The notes: generated by a model not told the origin, from the sequence alone. A DNA stretch of 64,000 bases from Acetobacterium paludosum (GCF_008086595.1 NZ_RXYA01000002.1:124001-188000), one strand, 5' to 3'; numbered from the stretch's first letter, positions 25,914 through 34,519 are shown. A program made the numbers and translations.

Positions 25914-26949
25914 TGAATCCAAAACAAAAAGGAACACTTCTCAGCATATCACCCTTTGGTTAGTCATTCCATGCCTGTTGATTATCGCCGGCTCAGTTTG
26001 CATTGCTGCCTTCGTGGACTATATTGCCAATGTTTGGGTTTATCACAATCCAAACTATCATCCCATTACAGCCCTTGGCATGATTGTTCCCATGGAAATT
26101 CTGATGGGCAGTCTCTATTTTCTCTTTTCAAAACTGTTTTACCGCTATACTGCTAATCTGGCCAATGCCATTGCAAAAATTGCAAATGGAGAATTTAATG
26201 TCATGCTATCTGAAAATCGAGGCGGTCCTTTAAAGGAAGTCTATCAGAATTTCAATCTAATGAGCAAAGAACTTATGGGGGTTCAAACTTTACGCAACGA
26301 CTTTATCAATGACTTTTCGCATGAATTCAAGACACCTTTATCGTCCATCAATGGATTTGCCAACCTCCTGCTTGAAGACAATCTCACTCCCGAACGTGAG
26401 CAACAATATTTAACGATCATCGCCAAAGAAAGTGCCCGACTAGCCGACCTGACCCAAAGCCAGTTGCTACTTTCAAAGATCGAATCGCAGCAGATCATCG
26501 TCAATAAAACGCCTTATTCCCTTGATGAACAAATTCGGCAATGTGTGATCATTCTCACTTCAAAATGGGAAGCAAAGCAATTGGATCTTTCTCTTGAACT
26601 GACGCCCATTACCTACACCGGCGATACTGCTTTATTGCAGCATCTTTGGCTTAATCTTTTAAGCAATGCCATCAAATACACACCAGATCATGGTGAAATC
26701 TCCATTAGTTCCAAAGTTGAAAAGGGGTATGTTCATGTAAGTATTTGCGATACCGGAATCGGGATAACCCAATCGGAAATGGATCAGATTTTCAACAAAT
26801 ATTACCAATCCAATCCGACTTATGCGACAAAAGGTCTGGGCCTTGGCCTTTGCATTGTTAAACGTATCATTACTCTATGCAACGGATCCCTCCATGTTGA
26901 AAGCTCACCCGGTTCCGGAAGTGTCTTTACCGTAACACTGCCTTTATAA
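25906..26949 (+). CDS. Sensor histidine kinase (347 aa)
   Basis: Two membrane helices (about residues 16-38 and 58-82) enclose a very short external segment, a plan often seen in kinases that sense membrane stress. HAMP-like linker follows, then the phospho-acceptor block DFSHEFKTPLSSINGF (His), the N box LWLNLLSNAIKYTPDHG, the G1 box ICDTGIGIT and the G2 box GLGLGLCIVKRI. The frame is open upstream to 25768, but AAAGGAG precedes the ATG at 25906, which overlaps the regulator stop and implies coupled translation. Confidence 0.93.
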   Translation: MNNESKTKRNTSQHITLWLVIPCLLIIAGSVCIAAFVDYIANVWVYHNPNYHPITALGMIVPMEILMGSLYFLFSKLFYRYTANLANAIAKIANGEFNVMLSENRGGPLKEVYQNFNLMSKELMGVQTLRNDFINDFSHEFKTPLSSINGFANLLLEDNLTPEREQQYLTIIAKESARLADLTQSQLLLSKIESQQIIVNKTPYSLDEQIRQCVIILTSKWEAKQLDLSLELTPITYTGDTALLQHLWLNLLSNAIKYTPDHGEISISSKVEKGYVHVSICDTGIGITQSEMDQIFNKYYQSNPTYATKGLGLGLCIVKRIITLCNGSLHVESSPGSGSVFTVTLPL

Positions 26950-27190
26950 TAAAGATTTGTAGGATTTTATGTCCGTCTAGACCATTATTCATTTAACAAA
27001 GAATCTCTTGGGGTCTTAAAGCTAATCTTCTTTGACACATTAAATTCAAGTTCAACTTCCGCCAAAACTTTAATTAAAGCCTGAATATAGATTTCTGTTT
27101 CAAAACTCTGTAATAAATCAACGGTGATAAAAGCAAGTAGAAGAAAGCATATATTTTTTATATGATAAATTGTCAATTTTAGGATGTCAC
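26950..27190. other. Gene-free stretch after the kinase
   Basis: A minus-strand frame (26985-27206) ends with IQALIKVLAEVELEFNVSKK and may be the tail of a lost gene, but it resembles no family I recognise. No promoter or RNA element seen. Confidence 0.35.
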
Positions 27191-27241
27191 AAAAAATAAA
27201 CAGCACTAGCGCTTATCAGCGACCAGTACTGTTTATTTTTT
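27191..27241. terminator. Bidirectional terminator between kinase and esterase genes
   Basis: Long imperfect hairpin whose outer arms are AAAAAATAAACAG (27191-27203) and its complement (27229-27241). A/T runs on both sides suit termination of both convergent transcripts. Confidence 0.65.
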
Positions 27242-27357
27242 ACATAATGAAAAGATTAAACTAACCTATACTTAAATATCTTTTTTAGTGTTTTAGAAAA
27301 AAATGGCTAGTTTATTATAACCGATCCACATGATACTTTGATTTCAGACAGACATTT

Positions 27358-28239
27358 TCAGCTGATTGACTCGTTTACAATATGCCTGTTTATAAAATCA
27401 GCAATGATAGCAAGGGCTCTAACTGTATCTTCTCCTTTGTTATAGGTAAAACCATGCGCCATATTTTCGAACTCAACCTTTTCCACTGAAACACCAGCTT
27501 GTTCTAAAAGTGTCGCATATTTTACTCCCTCGTCATGTAGGGAATCAAATCCCGCTACAATCAGTAATGCCGGCGGAAGTCCAATAAGCTGTTCCTGAGT
27601 TGCATACACCGGAGAAACATGTGGATGCGCTCTTTGCTCCGGCTTTGCATAGGAGGTATCAAAGATTGTAGCTTGTTCTGGTGGGATACATTTTTCAGGC
27701 TGAGGTTTAGCATAAGCAGATACGTCTAAATCCAATGGCGGATAATCCAGCATCTGGAAAATATACGTCATATCGCTTCGTTCCTTTGCTATCATACATT
27801 CAACCGTTGCCAGATTTGCACCGGCGCTATGTCCTCCGATTCCAATCCGGGTTGAGTCGATGCCAAACGCTTCAGCGTGATTAAAATAATATTGAACAAC
27901 TTCATGCACCGCTTCAACCGCGGCGGGATATGGGAAGTCAGGTGCTTTAGGATAGTCGATACTTATTATTTTAACCCCGGTTTTTTCGCGAAAATATAGG
28001 TTCATATCATCGTCCACTTGGGCAATCATCAGGACAAATCCGCCGCCGTGCATATCTACATACAGTGGAGCAGGTGTTTTATCCTGAAATCCGTATTCGA
28101 TCACCTTGACCACGCCCTGAGAAGTTTTCACTTTGCGAAAACTTCGTTCCGATGTTCGCTTTAAGGGCTTTAATCGAAATAGAATCTTTGATGCCCACAT
28201 CATAATACGGGCTTTTCTTAACATCTTTTTTGCTGTCAT
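27358..28239 (-). CDS. Alpha/beta hydrolase, hormone-sensitive-lipase-like esterase (293 aa)
   Basis: Hydrolyses acyl esters. The oxyanion motif DMHGGGFVLM and the nucleophile elbow GIGGHSAGANLA are diagnostic for the HSL family. The acid and His of the triad are in IVAGFDSLHDEG and NMAHGFTY. No signal peptide, so cytoplasmic. An unbroken single gene with about 350 bp of non-coding sequence upstream. Natural substrates not evident; close in type to acetyl esterases. Confidence 0.9.
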   Translation of the reverse strand: MTAKKMLRKARIMMWASKILFRLKPLKRTSERSFRKVKTSQGVVKVIEYGFQDKTPAPLYVDMHGGGFVLMIAQVDDDMNLYFREKTGVKIISIDYPKAPDFPYPAAVEAVHEVVQYYFNHAEAFGIDSTRIGIGGHSAGANLATVECMIAKERSDMTYIFQMLDYPPLDLDVSAYAKPQPEKCIPPEQATIFDTSYAKPEQRAHPHVSPVYATQEQLIGLPPALLIVAGFDSLHDEGVKYATLLEQAGVSVEKVEFENMAHGFTYNKGEDTVRALAIIADFINRHIVNESIS

Positions 28240-28593
28240 ACGCTATAAAAATAAGCTTTTCGCTATTTATGACGAATAAGCTTTACCACCTTTCAAATTA
28301 TTATATAAAGTGTCTACATTTTAAGTGTCATATTAACAAACCACCGACATATCAGATAGCAAGAAGACTGCTTAAAGTATATTTGAATGTAGAGTTTGGA
28401 TGACTATGCATTTTACCATAATATTCATATAAACGCACTCAAAATAACAACCACTTTGAAGCGCTTGTCGGTTTGACTCGCTCTTAACGTGCTGCCACCT
28501 CCACCACAATTGCAGGGAACTTCTTAGGATGTAACAAGCGAGAGTAACACAAATTGAGCTGGATCAGATTGAAAAAGCCATGAATATTTAAAA
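28240..28593. other. Gene-free stretch
   Basis: No supported gene, hairpin terminator or repeat. Six-frame reading shows only short frames. Confidence 0.4.
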
Positions 28594-28893
28594 CTAATAT
28601 TGACAATTCCAGTTATATTTTTTCATTGGATTAACACCGGATGCGACAAGTCCGCCATCACACAAGATGTCAACACCAGTCAGATAGCCCGCTCTGGCAC
28701 TGGCGCAGTAGGCAAATAAACTCGCAATTTCATCCACCTGTCTAAAACCTTGTTGCTGTAACTCCAAAACGGCAGTATCTAATTTCTTTACCGTTCTTCC
28801 ACATATGATAATGTCGTGATCTTTTCCCATTAACCTGGCAGTGGCAAGTCCCATACCACTGCCGCCGCCGGTAATTACACATATATTTTTCAT
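28594..28893 (-). pseudogene. SDR with internal deletion (99 codons)
   Basis: The N-terminus keeps the cofactor loop ICVITGGGSGMGLATARLMG and the CGRT segment; after about residue 50 it jumps to a typical SDR C-terminus, VDEIASLFAYCASARAGYLT, then GVDILCDGGLVASG. The region with catalytic Ser, Tyr and Lys is gone, while the frame and start are intact. A functional oxidoreductase is excluded. It sits just downstream of the intact SDR at 28965. Confidence 0.75.
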
Positions 28894-28964
28894 TTTATAC
28901 CTTTCTTTTAGCTAAAGCTTTATTTTGTTAAATTATATCTGATTTTTTTATCATCATTTGATTA

Positions 28965-29762
28965 TTAATGTTCATTGGCTGCCATGACCTTATTGATCAT
29001 ACCCATGGCAAAAACTGAACTGATTTTGTATAATATATTCATGACATTGCAATCTTTTCCAATATAAGCACGGAGTTTTTTCTTTTCCATCGATTTGATG
29101 ATCAGTTCTGCCGCTTTTTCAGGTGTTAGTAACATATTAGTATTGCTGTTCTCGGCTGACACTTTATTTGAGATATTTGAGTTCTTCTTAATATCCGTCG
29201 CAATACCACCGGGAATGACCACCGATACGTTGACATTTGTGTCTCTTAATTCTGAAGACAATCCTTCGGTCAGTAATTTTACCGCCGCTTTGGATGCTCC
29301 GTAGACACTTTGCCCCGGTACTGGTAAGAACCCGCCCATACTTGAAACATTGACAATATGTGCCTCCGGTCGTTTCAGCAAATAGGGCAAAAATGCTTTG
29401 ACCATATATAAGGTTCCGTAGAAATTAATATTCATTACGCGTTCAATGCGATCCATTTCCAATTCATTCAGATGAACAAAAGGCTGAATGATACCGGCAT
29501 TGTTAATAATGCCGTCGATTATTCCGTACTTTTCTATGGCATTCTTAACAAAAGCAAAAACCGCCTCTTTATTCGAAATATCGACCACTTCGGTAAACAG
29601 TTTTGGATTTTTTCCGGCAATTCCTACCGTTTCCTCCAGAGCATCCGGGTTAATATCTACTGCCACTACCATCGCGCCCTTGTTCAGCAGCTGTAAAACC
29701 AACTCTCTTCCAACACCATTTCCGCCTCCGGTAACGACAATATTTTTTCCTTGTACTTTCAT
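28965..29762 (-). CDS. Short-chain dehydrogenase/reductase (265 aa)
   Basis: Classical SDR with TGGGNGVGRELV (TGxxxGxG), Asp in VVAVDIN, NNAG at GIINNAGI, Ser in VNVSSMGGF and Tyr/Lys in VYGASKAAV. A conserved hydrophobic C-terminal tail AMGMINKVMAANEH follows, unusual in soluble SDRs and suggestive of membrane contact. Two adjacent ATGs exist (29765 and 29762); spacing from AAAGGAG favours the second. It uses promoter copy C. Two degraded relatives (17744 and 19867) and one internally deleted SDR (28594) lie nearby. Substrate unknown. Confidence 0.9.
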   Translation of the reverse strand: MKVQGKNIVVTGGGNGVGRELVLQLLNKGAMVVAVDINPDALEETVGIAGKNPKLFTEVVDISNKEAVFAFVKNAIEKYGIIDGIINNAGIIQPFVHLNELEMDRIERVMNINFYGTLYMVKAFLPYLLKRPEAHIVNVSSMGGFLPVPGQSVYGASKAAVKLLTEGLSSELRDTNVNVSVVIPGGIATDIKKNSNISNKVSAENSNTNMLLTPEKAAELIIKSMEKKKLRAYIGKDCNVMNILYKISSVFAMGMINKVMAANEH

Positions 29763-29836
29763 CATGCTCTCCTTTAATTTGTAAATTATAGTTTAATGAC
29801 CTTCTTGTCTTTTTTTTTATTTCTTTTGATAACCAC

Positions 29837-29867
29837 ATATTACGCTTCAACTATTCCGCAACGTTAA
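29837..29867 (-). promoter_or_regulatory. Conserved SDR promoter, copy C (19-bp spacer)
   Basis: Minus strand TTAACG (29862-29867), 19 bp, TAATAT (29837-29842). It belongs to the intact SDR gene and is nearly identical to copies A and B. Confidence 0.65.
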
Positions 29868-29913
29868 TATTTTGTTAAGATTGTGTTAAAGTGAACACTT
29901 TTATTTTTTTTGC

Positions 29914-29939
29914 AAAAAAAAACACCGAAAATTCGGTGT
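29914..29939 (-). terminator. Terminator downstream of the diguanylate cyclase
   Basis: Stem ACACCGAA/TTCGGTGT (29922-29929, 29932-29939) with T tract on the minus strand; identical in stem to 17932-17957. Confidence 0.8.
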
Positions 29940-29965
29940 GAAATTGAGAACTGGATAATAGCGGA

Positions 29966-30031
29966 CTACTTCTAAGATTTCAGTAATCGTCTGGGATGCC
30001 CGCTTCATATTGAGATAATTACATACTGAGC
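29966..30031 (-). pseudogene. MarR N-terminal remnant
   Basis: The minus strand reads SSVCNYLNMKRASQTITEIL, matching SSVCNCLNMRRASQAITEIY of the marR gene at 19308-19745. Only this helix is left, between the repeated terminator and the cyclase gene. Confidence 0.7.
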
Positions 30032-30044
30032 TATACGCAGTCTT

Positions 30045-31415
30045 TCAACCGGTATTATCTGATTGATTTCTTGCTTGTTCCATTTTCTGTTCCTTTTTAT
30101 CTGTATACATCTGTTCATCAGCAATTTGAAGCAATGCATCAATATTATCACCATCTTCCGGGAATAATGCCGTGCCGATGCTTACAGCTATTTTGACCGG
30201 GTAATTGGCTAGGTGAAATTCATTTTCAAAACTGTTTGAAAGTCGTTCCCGAGCATGCTGGAGTACAGTTCTGTCTTCTATATCCGGCATGATAATGAGA
30301 AATTCATCGCCGCCCAGTCGAAAAACGGCCTCTTCTATCCGAGTGCTTTCGATTAAAACCCGGGCTGTTTCAACAAGAACCAGATCACCAACGTTGTGGC
30401 CATAGGTGTCATTGATTTTTTTGAAATGATTTAAGTCCATACTAATAAACCCGACCTGCCGATTATTTCTCTTGGCTGCTGCCAAAACCATGGTCTGATA
30501 TTCATTTAAATAATGCCGGTTGAAAAGACCGGTCAGGGAATCATGGCTGGACAGAATGCGCAATTGATCATTTGTTTTTACAGCTCTATGTGTTAATAGA
30601 CCCGCCCCGGCGGCGATTAACACTGATAGCAAAATGGCACTCCAAAAAATGAACTGATTATTTTCCCACCCATCTCTGGGTGATACGGCAACCTTCCAGT
30701 CAACAAAGGTCGGATCGATATCAAAGGTTAGCGGTGATTCTCCAACCGCACTCATGGAGCCATAAAATGGCACCGTTTTATTTTGATCATTAAAGATAGC
30801 GACATTTAATCCGGCATCTTCTGCATAGGCATTAATGTCTTCAATGATTTTATCCCCTTTCAGCACGATACTGATCTGTCCCCAATAACCGGTATCCTTT
30901 CTGACGATGGGAAGACGGATAATAAAACCAGTTCCCCCCTGAATCAGATCAACCGGTCCCTGGACGATCGGTACCAGTTCATTTTTAACCTTAAGGACCA
31001 AATCTTTCTGACTCTCAGACTTGGATAAGTCAACTCCGATTGCTGCTGTATTTCCTTCCTTTGGATAATTCCAGATGATGGTCGTATCCTGACATACCCC
31101 AATGTTCCTGATTTGATTTTCGTTTTGAGATAAGAGATTATTAAGATATGTATAGGCCTGCTCTTCATCCAGTCCTGGATTCACTTGGATATAAGCCTCA
31201 AAACCTTGAACCAGCGTTTTGTTTGTGAAAATCAACTGTTCCACCTGACTTTTAAAATCCATGAAATTATCGGTGGTTTTCAATGTTTCCTGCTGTTTTA
31301 TGTTATTCAAGAACATCCCAATGATCAGCAAAAAAACCGTCAGGAGAAAAAAGGATACCGCTATTGAAATGAATAGTGCAAGTTTCTTTTTAAAAAGGCT
31401 TTTATTCTGATCCAT
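30045..31415 (-). CDS. Diguanylate cyclase with extracytoplasmic Cache-like sensor (456 aa)
   Basis: Makes c-di-GMP. Membrane helices at about 12-35 and 265-285 flank an extracytoplasmic sensor of about 230 residues. The C-terminal GGDEF domain has the intact signature FRLGGDEFLIIMPD and metal-binding FISMDLNHFKKIND. The inhibitory site upstream of it reads RIEE rather than RxxD, so product inhibition may be weakened. The frame reaches 31469, but AGGAG lies before the ATG at 31415. The gene sits inside the rearranged copy of the marR-DUF2284 segment, so it may have been inserted there. Confidence 0.9.
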   Translation of the reverse strand: MDQNKSLFKKKLALFISIAVSFFLLTVFLLIIGMFLNNIKQQETLKTTDNFMDFKSQVEQLIFTNKTLVQGFEAYIQVNPGLDEEQAYTYLNNLLSQNENQIRNIGVCQDTTIIWNYPKEGNTAAIGVDLSKSESQKDLVLKVKNELVPIVQGPVDLIQGGTGFIIRLPIVRKDTGYWGQISIVLKGDKIIEDINAYAEDAGLNVAIFNDQNKTVPFYGSMSAVGESPLTFDIDPTFVDWKVAVSPRDGWENNQFIFWSAILLSVLIAAGAGLLTHRAVKTNDQLRILSSHDSLTGLFNRHYLNEYQTMVLAAAKRNNRQVGFISMDLNHFKKINDTYGHNVGDLVLVETARVLIESTRIEEAVFRLGGDEFLIIMPDIEDRTVLQHARERLSNSFENEFHLANYPVKIAVSIGTALFPEDGDNIDALLQIADEQMYTDKKEQKMEQARNQSDNTG

Positions 31416-31538
31416 CCGTTTTTCTCCTGTAATTCGTTTGAAATTTTGACCACTTAAGTTTAACATCAAAAACGAATAAATGCTATAATTTTAATACATT
31501 AATATTGTGTTAAAGTGAAATTTTTCATAATTTTTCGC

Positions 31539-31562
31539 AAAAAAGCACCAAATATTTTGGTG
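31539..31562 (-). terminator. Variant terminator of the decayed DUF2284 copy
   Basis: Stem CACCAAA/TTTGGTG (31546-31552, 31556-31562) and T run on the minus strand, corresponding in position to the 17932-17957 terminator. Confidence 0.65.
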
Positions 31563-31585
31563 TGTAATCGCTGGTTATGGTATCT

Positions 31586-31800
31586 TCAATTCATTAAACA
31601 AAACCAGCTGAAATAAGTGGCAGAATTGCCACCATTATTATAGCTGATTTTTAAACATGAGCCGTCTGCATCACGGTAATGCCATAACCTTCGGTTACCG
31701 GATACATTCAATCGGGAAAACTATTATGGTAAGTTAATTTTTTGCAGACCATGAACCTTCTGTGGATAGAATTAAAGCATTTTCATCGTATCTGCTAGCT
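31586..31800 (-). pseudogene. Decayed copy of the DUF2284 gene
   Basis: Extended nucleotide similarity to the 3' half of the DUF2284 gene at 18627-19169, including CATTAAACA, TGAAATAAGTG, CCACCATTATTATAGCTGAT and CCATAACCTTCGG. Stops and frameshifts interrupt the frame. The stretch 31800-31956 beyond it holds only a short helical fragment of unknown origin. Confidence 0.75.
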
Positions 31801-31956
31801 GACAGGCCTTTTCACAGGCTTCATAAATCGCATCGTAATTGCTTTCAATCATCGGATTCACCTGCTCCGTGCTTTTCCGGATATTTTTTTATAAAGAATA
31901 TAAGGTAATCCCCCACATCGTTCATGCGAGAGATTTATCAGGGCGTTGTTATTCTT

Positions 31957-32435
31957 TTATAATTTTAAAATCACCGTAAATGTCGTGCCCTTCTCAGGAT
32001 CACTTTCGGCTGATATGGTTCCATCCACCAGATCAACCACCCGTTTAACCTGCACCAGTCCCAGGCCGTTTCCTTCTTCTGCATGGAAAGTATCGCCCTG
32101 ATAGAAGCGGTCGAAGATGCGATGGCAGGTTTCTTCACTCATGCCACATCCGGTATCGCTGACTTTGACAATGGCCTGGCCCTCCTCTTTTCTCAACTCT
32201 ATCTTTACCAAACCATCTTTTTTTGTAAACTTGATGGCATTGGTCAACAGATTGTTCCAGACAATTTCCATGAGACTTTCATCTGTGGTAATTGCGACTT
32301 CTTCCAGGTCGGCGCCAAATTCGATGTTTTTTTCGTCAAACTTTTCTTCCAGCGCCAGCATACAACAGCTTCACTTATTTTCATCACTTCCATTTTTTCT
32401 CTATTCACGGTAAGTTTCTGGTTCTGCACACATCA
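31957..32435 (-). pseudogene. Histidine kinase C-terminal remnant (frameshifted)
   Basis: The ATPase half of a sensor kinase survives: N box VWNNLLTNAIKFTKKDG, VSDTGCGMSEETCHRIFDRF, GNGLGLVQVKRVVDLV and TFTVILKL at the end. A neighbouring frame (32244-32429) supplies the linker NQKLTVNREKMEVMKISEAV, so at least one frameshift lies near 32360. The phospho-acceptor domain and sensor are absent. It abuts the radical SAM gene. Confidence 0.8.
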
Positions 32436-32446
32436 AGCAACAGGTA

Positions 32447-33520
32447 TTAAGCCATCAGTCTTTCCACTTGCTCTTTCTGATCAAACAAGGTGCACCCCCC
32501 ATGGTTTCCGGCGATGGCGGCAATCTCCCTGAGATCGGCAAAATACTGGGACCGCAGAACATCTTCAATGGAATCACTTGTCAGATTCTGTTTGGCATGA
32601 GGTGAAAAGGGGCAGGGCTCGGCATCGCCGTAAGGATTAATATGAAAAAATCCCCGTCCAGATGCTAGACATCCGCCCATTTCCTCCTCGTCACCGGGAA
32701 ATGACAAAATCACCATTCGTCGAAAGGATTTTTTGCGTTCACAACAAATTTTCTGAAGTAGCTTAATCTCCCCGATATCCAGTACCAGATGTTCAGTTCC
32801 TGCTTCAGCCGGTACATACTCCACATACAGGGCCACGCCACAACCTTTGTTTTCAAGCGATGATAAAAACTTATACTCCGTCACCAGTTTCAAATTCTCT
32901 TTTGTAACCGTGATGGATACCCCAAACAAAATATGACGCTTTTTTAAAGCTGCCATTGCCGATTCAATCTGATCATAGGTACCACTCCCGCGGCGGGAAT
33001 CTGTTTCTTCAGCATTGCCTTCAATACTGAGAATGGGAATGAGGTTGCGATGCTGATCGAGAAATTCAACCGCATCATCGTTCAGCATGGTGCCATTGGT
33101 AAAAACCGGAAAAATCAGGTTCGGGTACTCACCGGCCAGTTCTAAAATATCTCTGCGTAAAAAGGGTTCTCCTCCGGCCAGCAGAATGAAGGCGGTCCCC
33201 AGCTCGGAAGCCTGATCAAATATTTTCCCCCATTGGAGGGTGTCCAGATCAGCTTTGCCAATGGTGCTGCCACATCCTCCGCCGGCCCGGGCATAGCATC
33301 CGGCACAGCGCAAATTGCATTGTGAGGCAATACTGGCGATCAGAAACGGCGGCACATGCAGGCCTTTTTTCTCCTGCTGTTTTCGGATCGCCGTGCTTTT
33401 TGCCATCTCCGGCAATATGCACTTCAAAAATGCCCGTCCCTTGGCGTTGCTCATATAGAATCGGCCGGCTGTTTTCATGATCTGGGTCATTCCCTGATCC
33501 ATCATTATATTTAAATTCAT
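32447..33520 (-). CDS. Radical SAM protein with SPASM-like C-terminus (357 aa)
   Basis: The 4Fe-4S/AdoMet motif is CNLRCAGCYA (CxxxCxxC) at about residue 68. GGEPFLRRDILELAG gives the AdoMet-binding GGEP loop, and VFTNGTMLNDD follows. A C-terminal CLASGRGFFHINPYGDAEPC resembles the SPASM/twitch auxiliary cluster region. Such proteins modify peptides or assist cofactor synthesis; no peptide substrate gene is visible beside it. Its ATG overlaps the tetR stop by one base (TAATG), so the two are translationally coupled and under the tetR operator. Confidence 0.88.
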   Translation of the reverse strand: MNLNIMMDQGMTQIMKTAGRFYMSNAKGRAFLKCILPEMAKSTAIRKQQEKKGLHVPPFLIASIASQCNLRCAGCYARAGGGCGSTIGKADLDTLQWGKIFDQASELGTAFILLAGGEPFLRRDILELAGEYPNLIFPVFTNGTMLNDDAVEFLDQHRNLIPILSIEGNAEETDSRRGSGTYDQIESAMAALKKRHILFGVSITVTKENLKLVTEYKFLSSLENKGCGVALYVEYVPAEAGTEHLVLDIGEIKLLQKICCERKKSFRRMVILSFPGDEEEMGGCLASGRGFFHINPYGDAEPCPFSPHAKQNLTSDSIEDVLRSQYFADLREIAAIAGNHGGCTLFDQKEQVERLMA

Positions 33521-34155
33521 TAGTTTTCCTCTTTTCTAATTTGATAAATTGAAGCAAATTGCTCAATATGGGCCTTAAGAATTCCGAGTGCTTCAGCTTC
33601 TTTTTCCGGCATATTATCATATTGACATAACAGTGTATAGAAAGGGCCATAAAACTGTAAGGCAATAATACTTGGCGGCCCTTCCCTGAAAGTTCCCTGT
33701 CGTATCATTTCACTAAACAAATCGGTCTGAAACTTGATCGCATCATCGAAAAACCAATTGCCTAAGGTTTTGGCTGCATCATCATTTTTGTACTGCTCAA
33801 TGGTTAACATTTTGCGAAAATTTGATGCCTGGGGATCTTTCAAAAAAAATAAGAACACTGCCTCACAGGCTTTTTTAAGCCAGATTAGATCATTCCGGCC
33901 ATACTCACGGGCGACATTCTCTATTTCTCCCTGGGGCAATCGGTAGAATGTCACTGTTTCTTCAAATTTCTGATTCATCCACTCCAGCAATGTATCATAA
34001 ATTGCCTGCTTGCTCCCAAAATGTTTATAAAGTGAACTGTCTTTAATTCCCACTGCATGGGCAATTTCTTTGACTGTTACACTTTCATATCCTTTTACAG
34101 AAAATAGATTCAGTGCTTCTTCTAAAATTATTTCTCTGGTATTTCGTTTTGTCAT
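33520..34155 (-). CDS. TetR family regulator (211 aa)
   Basis: N-terminal helix-turn-helix: EEALNLFSVKGYESVTVKEI followed by AHAVGIKDSSLYKHFGSKQ. The C-terminal ligand domain is diverged. It forms an operon with the radical SAM gene and has in its promoter a 49-bp perfect palindrome (34174-34222), so it very probably represses its own operon. Ligand not known. Confidence 0.92.
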   Translation of the reverse strand: MTKRNTREIILEEALNLFSVKGYESVTVKEIAHAVGIKDSSLYKHFGSKQAIYDTLLEWMNQKFEETVTFYRLPQGEIENVAREYGRNDLIWLKKACEAVFLFFLKDPQASNFRKMLTIEQYKNDDAAKTLGNWFFDDAIKFQTDLFSEMIRQGTFREGPPSIIALQFYGPFYTLLCQYDNMPEKEAEALGILKAHIEQFASIYQIRKEEN

Positions 34156-34173
34156 CTTATCTCCTTAACAAAA

Positions 34174-34222
34174 ACAGGCTAGTGAACACTAGCTATAGTA
34201 TAGCTAGTGTTCACTAGCCTGT
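34174..34222. promoter_or_regulatory. Perfect 49-bp palindromic TetR operator
   Basis: Arms of 24 bp around a single central G. Each arm contains a unit CTAGTGAACACTAG that is itself palindromic apart from its central AA/TT, so two tandem operators are likely: one inside the promoter spacer, one past -10. Confidence 0.85.
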
Positions 34223-34225
34223 CAA
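34197..34225 (-). promoter_or_regulatory. Promoter of tetR-radical SAM operon
   Basis: Minus strand TTGACA (34220-34225), 17 bp, TATACT (34197-34202): near-consensus sigma-A promoter overlapped by the palindrome. The -35 hexamer lies in the last codons of a hemolysin-type remnant. Confidence 0.85.
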
Positions 34226-34432
34226 TATTTTTTTTATTTTCTTAATCCGTACTTTTATGACTCTTCTCTGGTCGCAATTCAAAACCGTAAATTCATAGTC
34301 TTCAAAAATAAATTGATCATTAATTTGCGGATATCCCTCAAGCTGAACATAAAATCCAGCCGCCAATGGTATCAATATTCTCGGCTTTAATATCGGCAAG
34401 GTTTCCCTGGCACCTTTATTTCCCCCATTTTT
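34214..34432 (-). pseudogene. C-terminal remnant of a hemolysin/CorC-HlyC-domain membrane protein
   Basis: One frame reads ENIDTIGGWIL and, after a frameshift, QINDQFIFEDYEFTVLNCDQ followed by RRVIKVRIKK. This is the CorC_HlyC transporter-associated domain at the end of CBS-domain hemolysin-like proteins. The membrane and CBS domains are missing. Its stop codon lies within the TetR operator. Confidence 0.75.
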
Positions 34433-34443
34433 TCTTAAGACTA

Positions 34444-34472
34444 TTGACTATCCGACATAAAAAAGATATACT
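34444..34472 (+). promoter_or_regulatory. Promoter of the 34529 tetR gene
   Basis: TTGACT (34444-34449), 17 bp, TATACT (34467-34472); the -10 lies in the left arm of the operator palindrome. Confidence 0.85.
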
Positions 34473-34519
34473 CATATCAAATGATAGTATATTCTATCAT
34501 TTGATATGAGTATATCTTT
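34462..34519. promoter_or_regulatory. Perfect inverted repeat (26-bp arms), TetR operator
   Basis: Arms 34462-34487 and 34494-34519 separated by TATATT, containing ACTCATATCAAATGATAG and its complement. It spans -10 to just before the ribosome-binding site, so binding would block initiation of tetR. Confidence 0.85.

Noticed and set aside
31800-31956. Helical fragment NPMIESNYDAIYEACEKACQ as a gene
   Set aside because: No start or body; surrounded by pseudogene debris.
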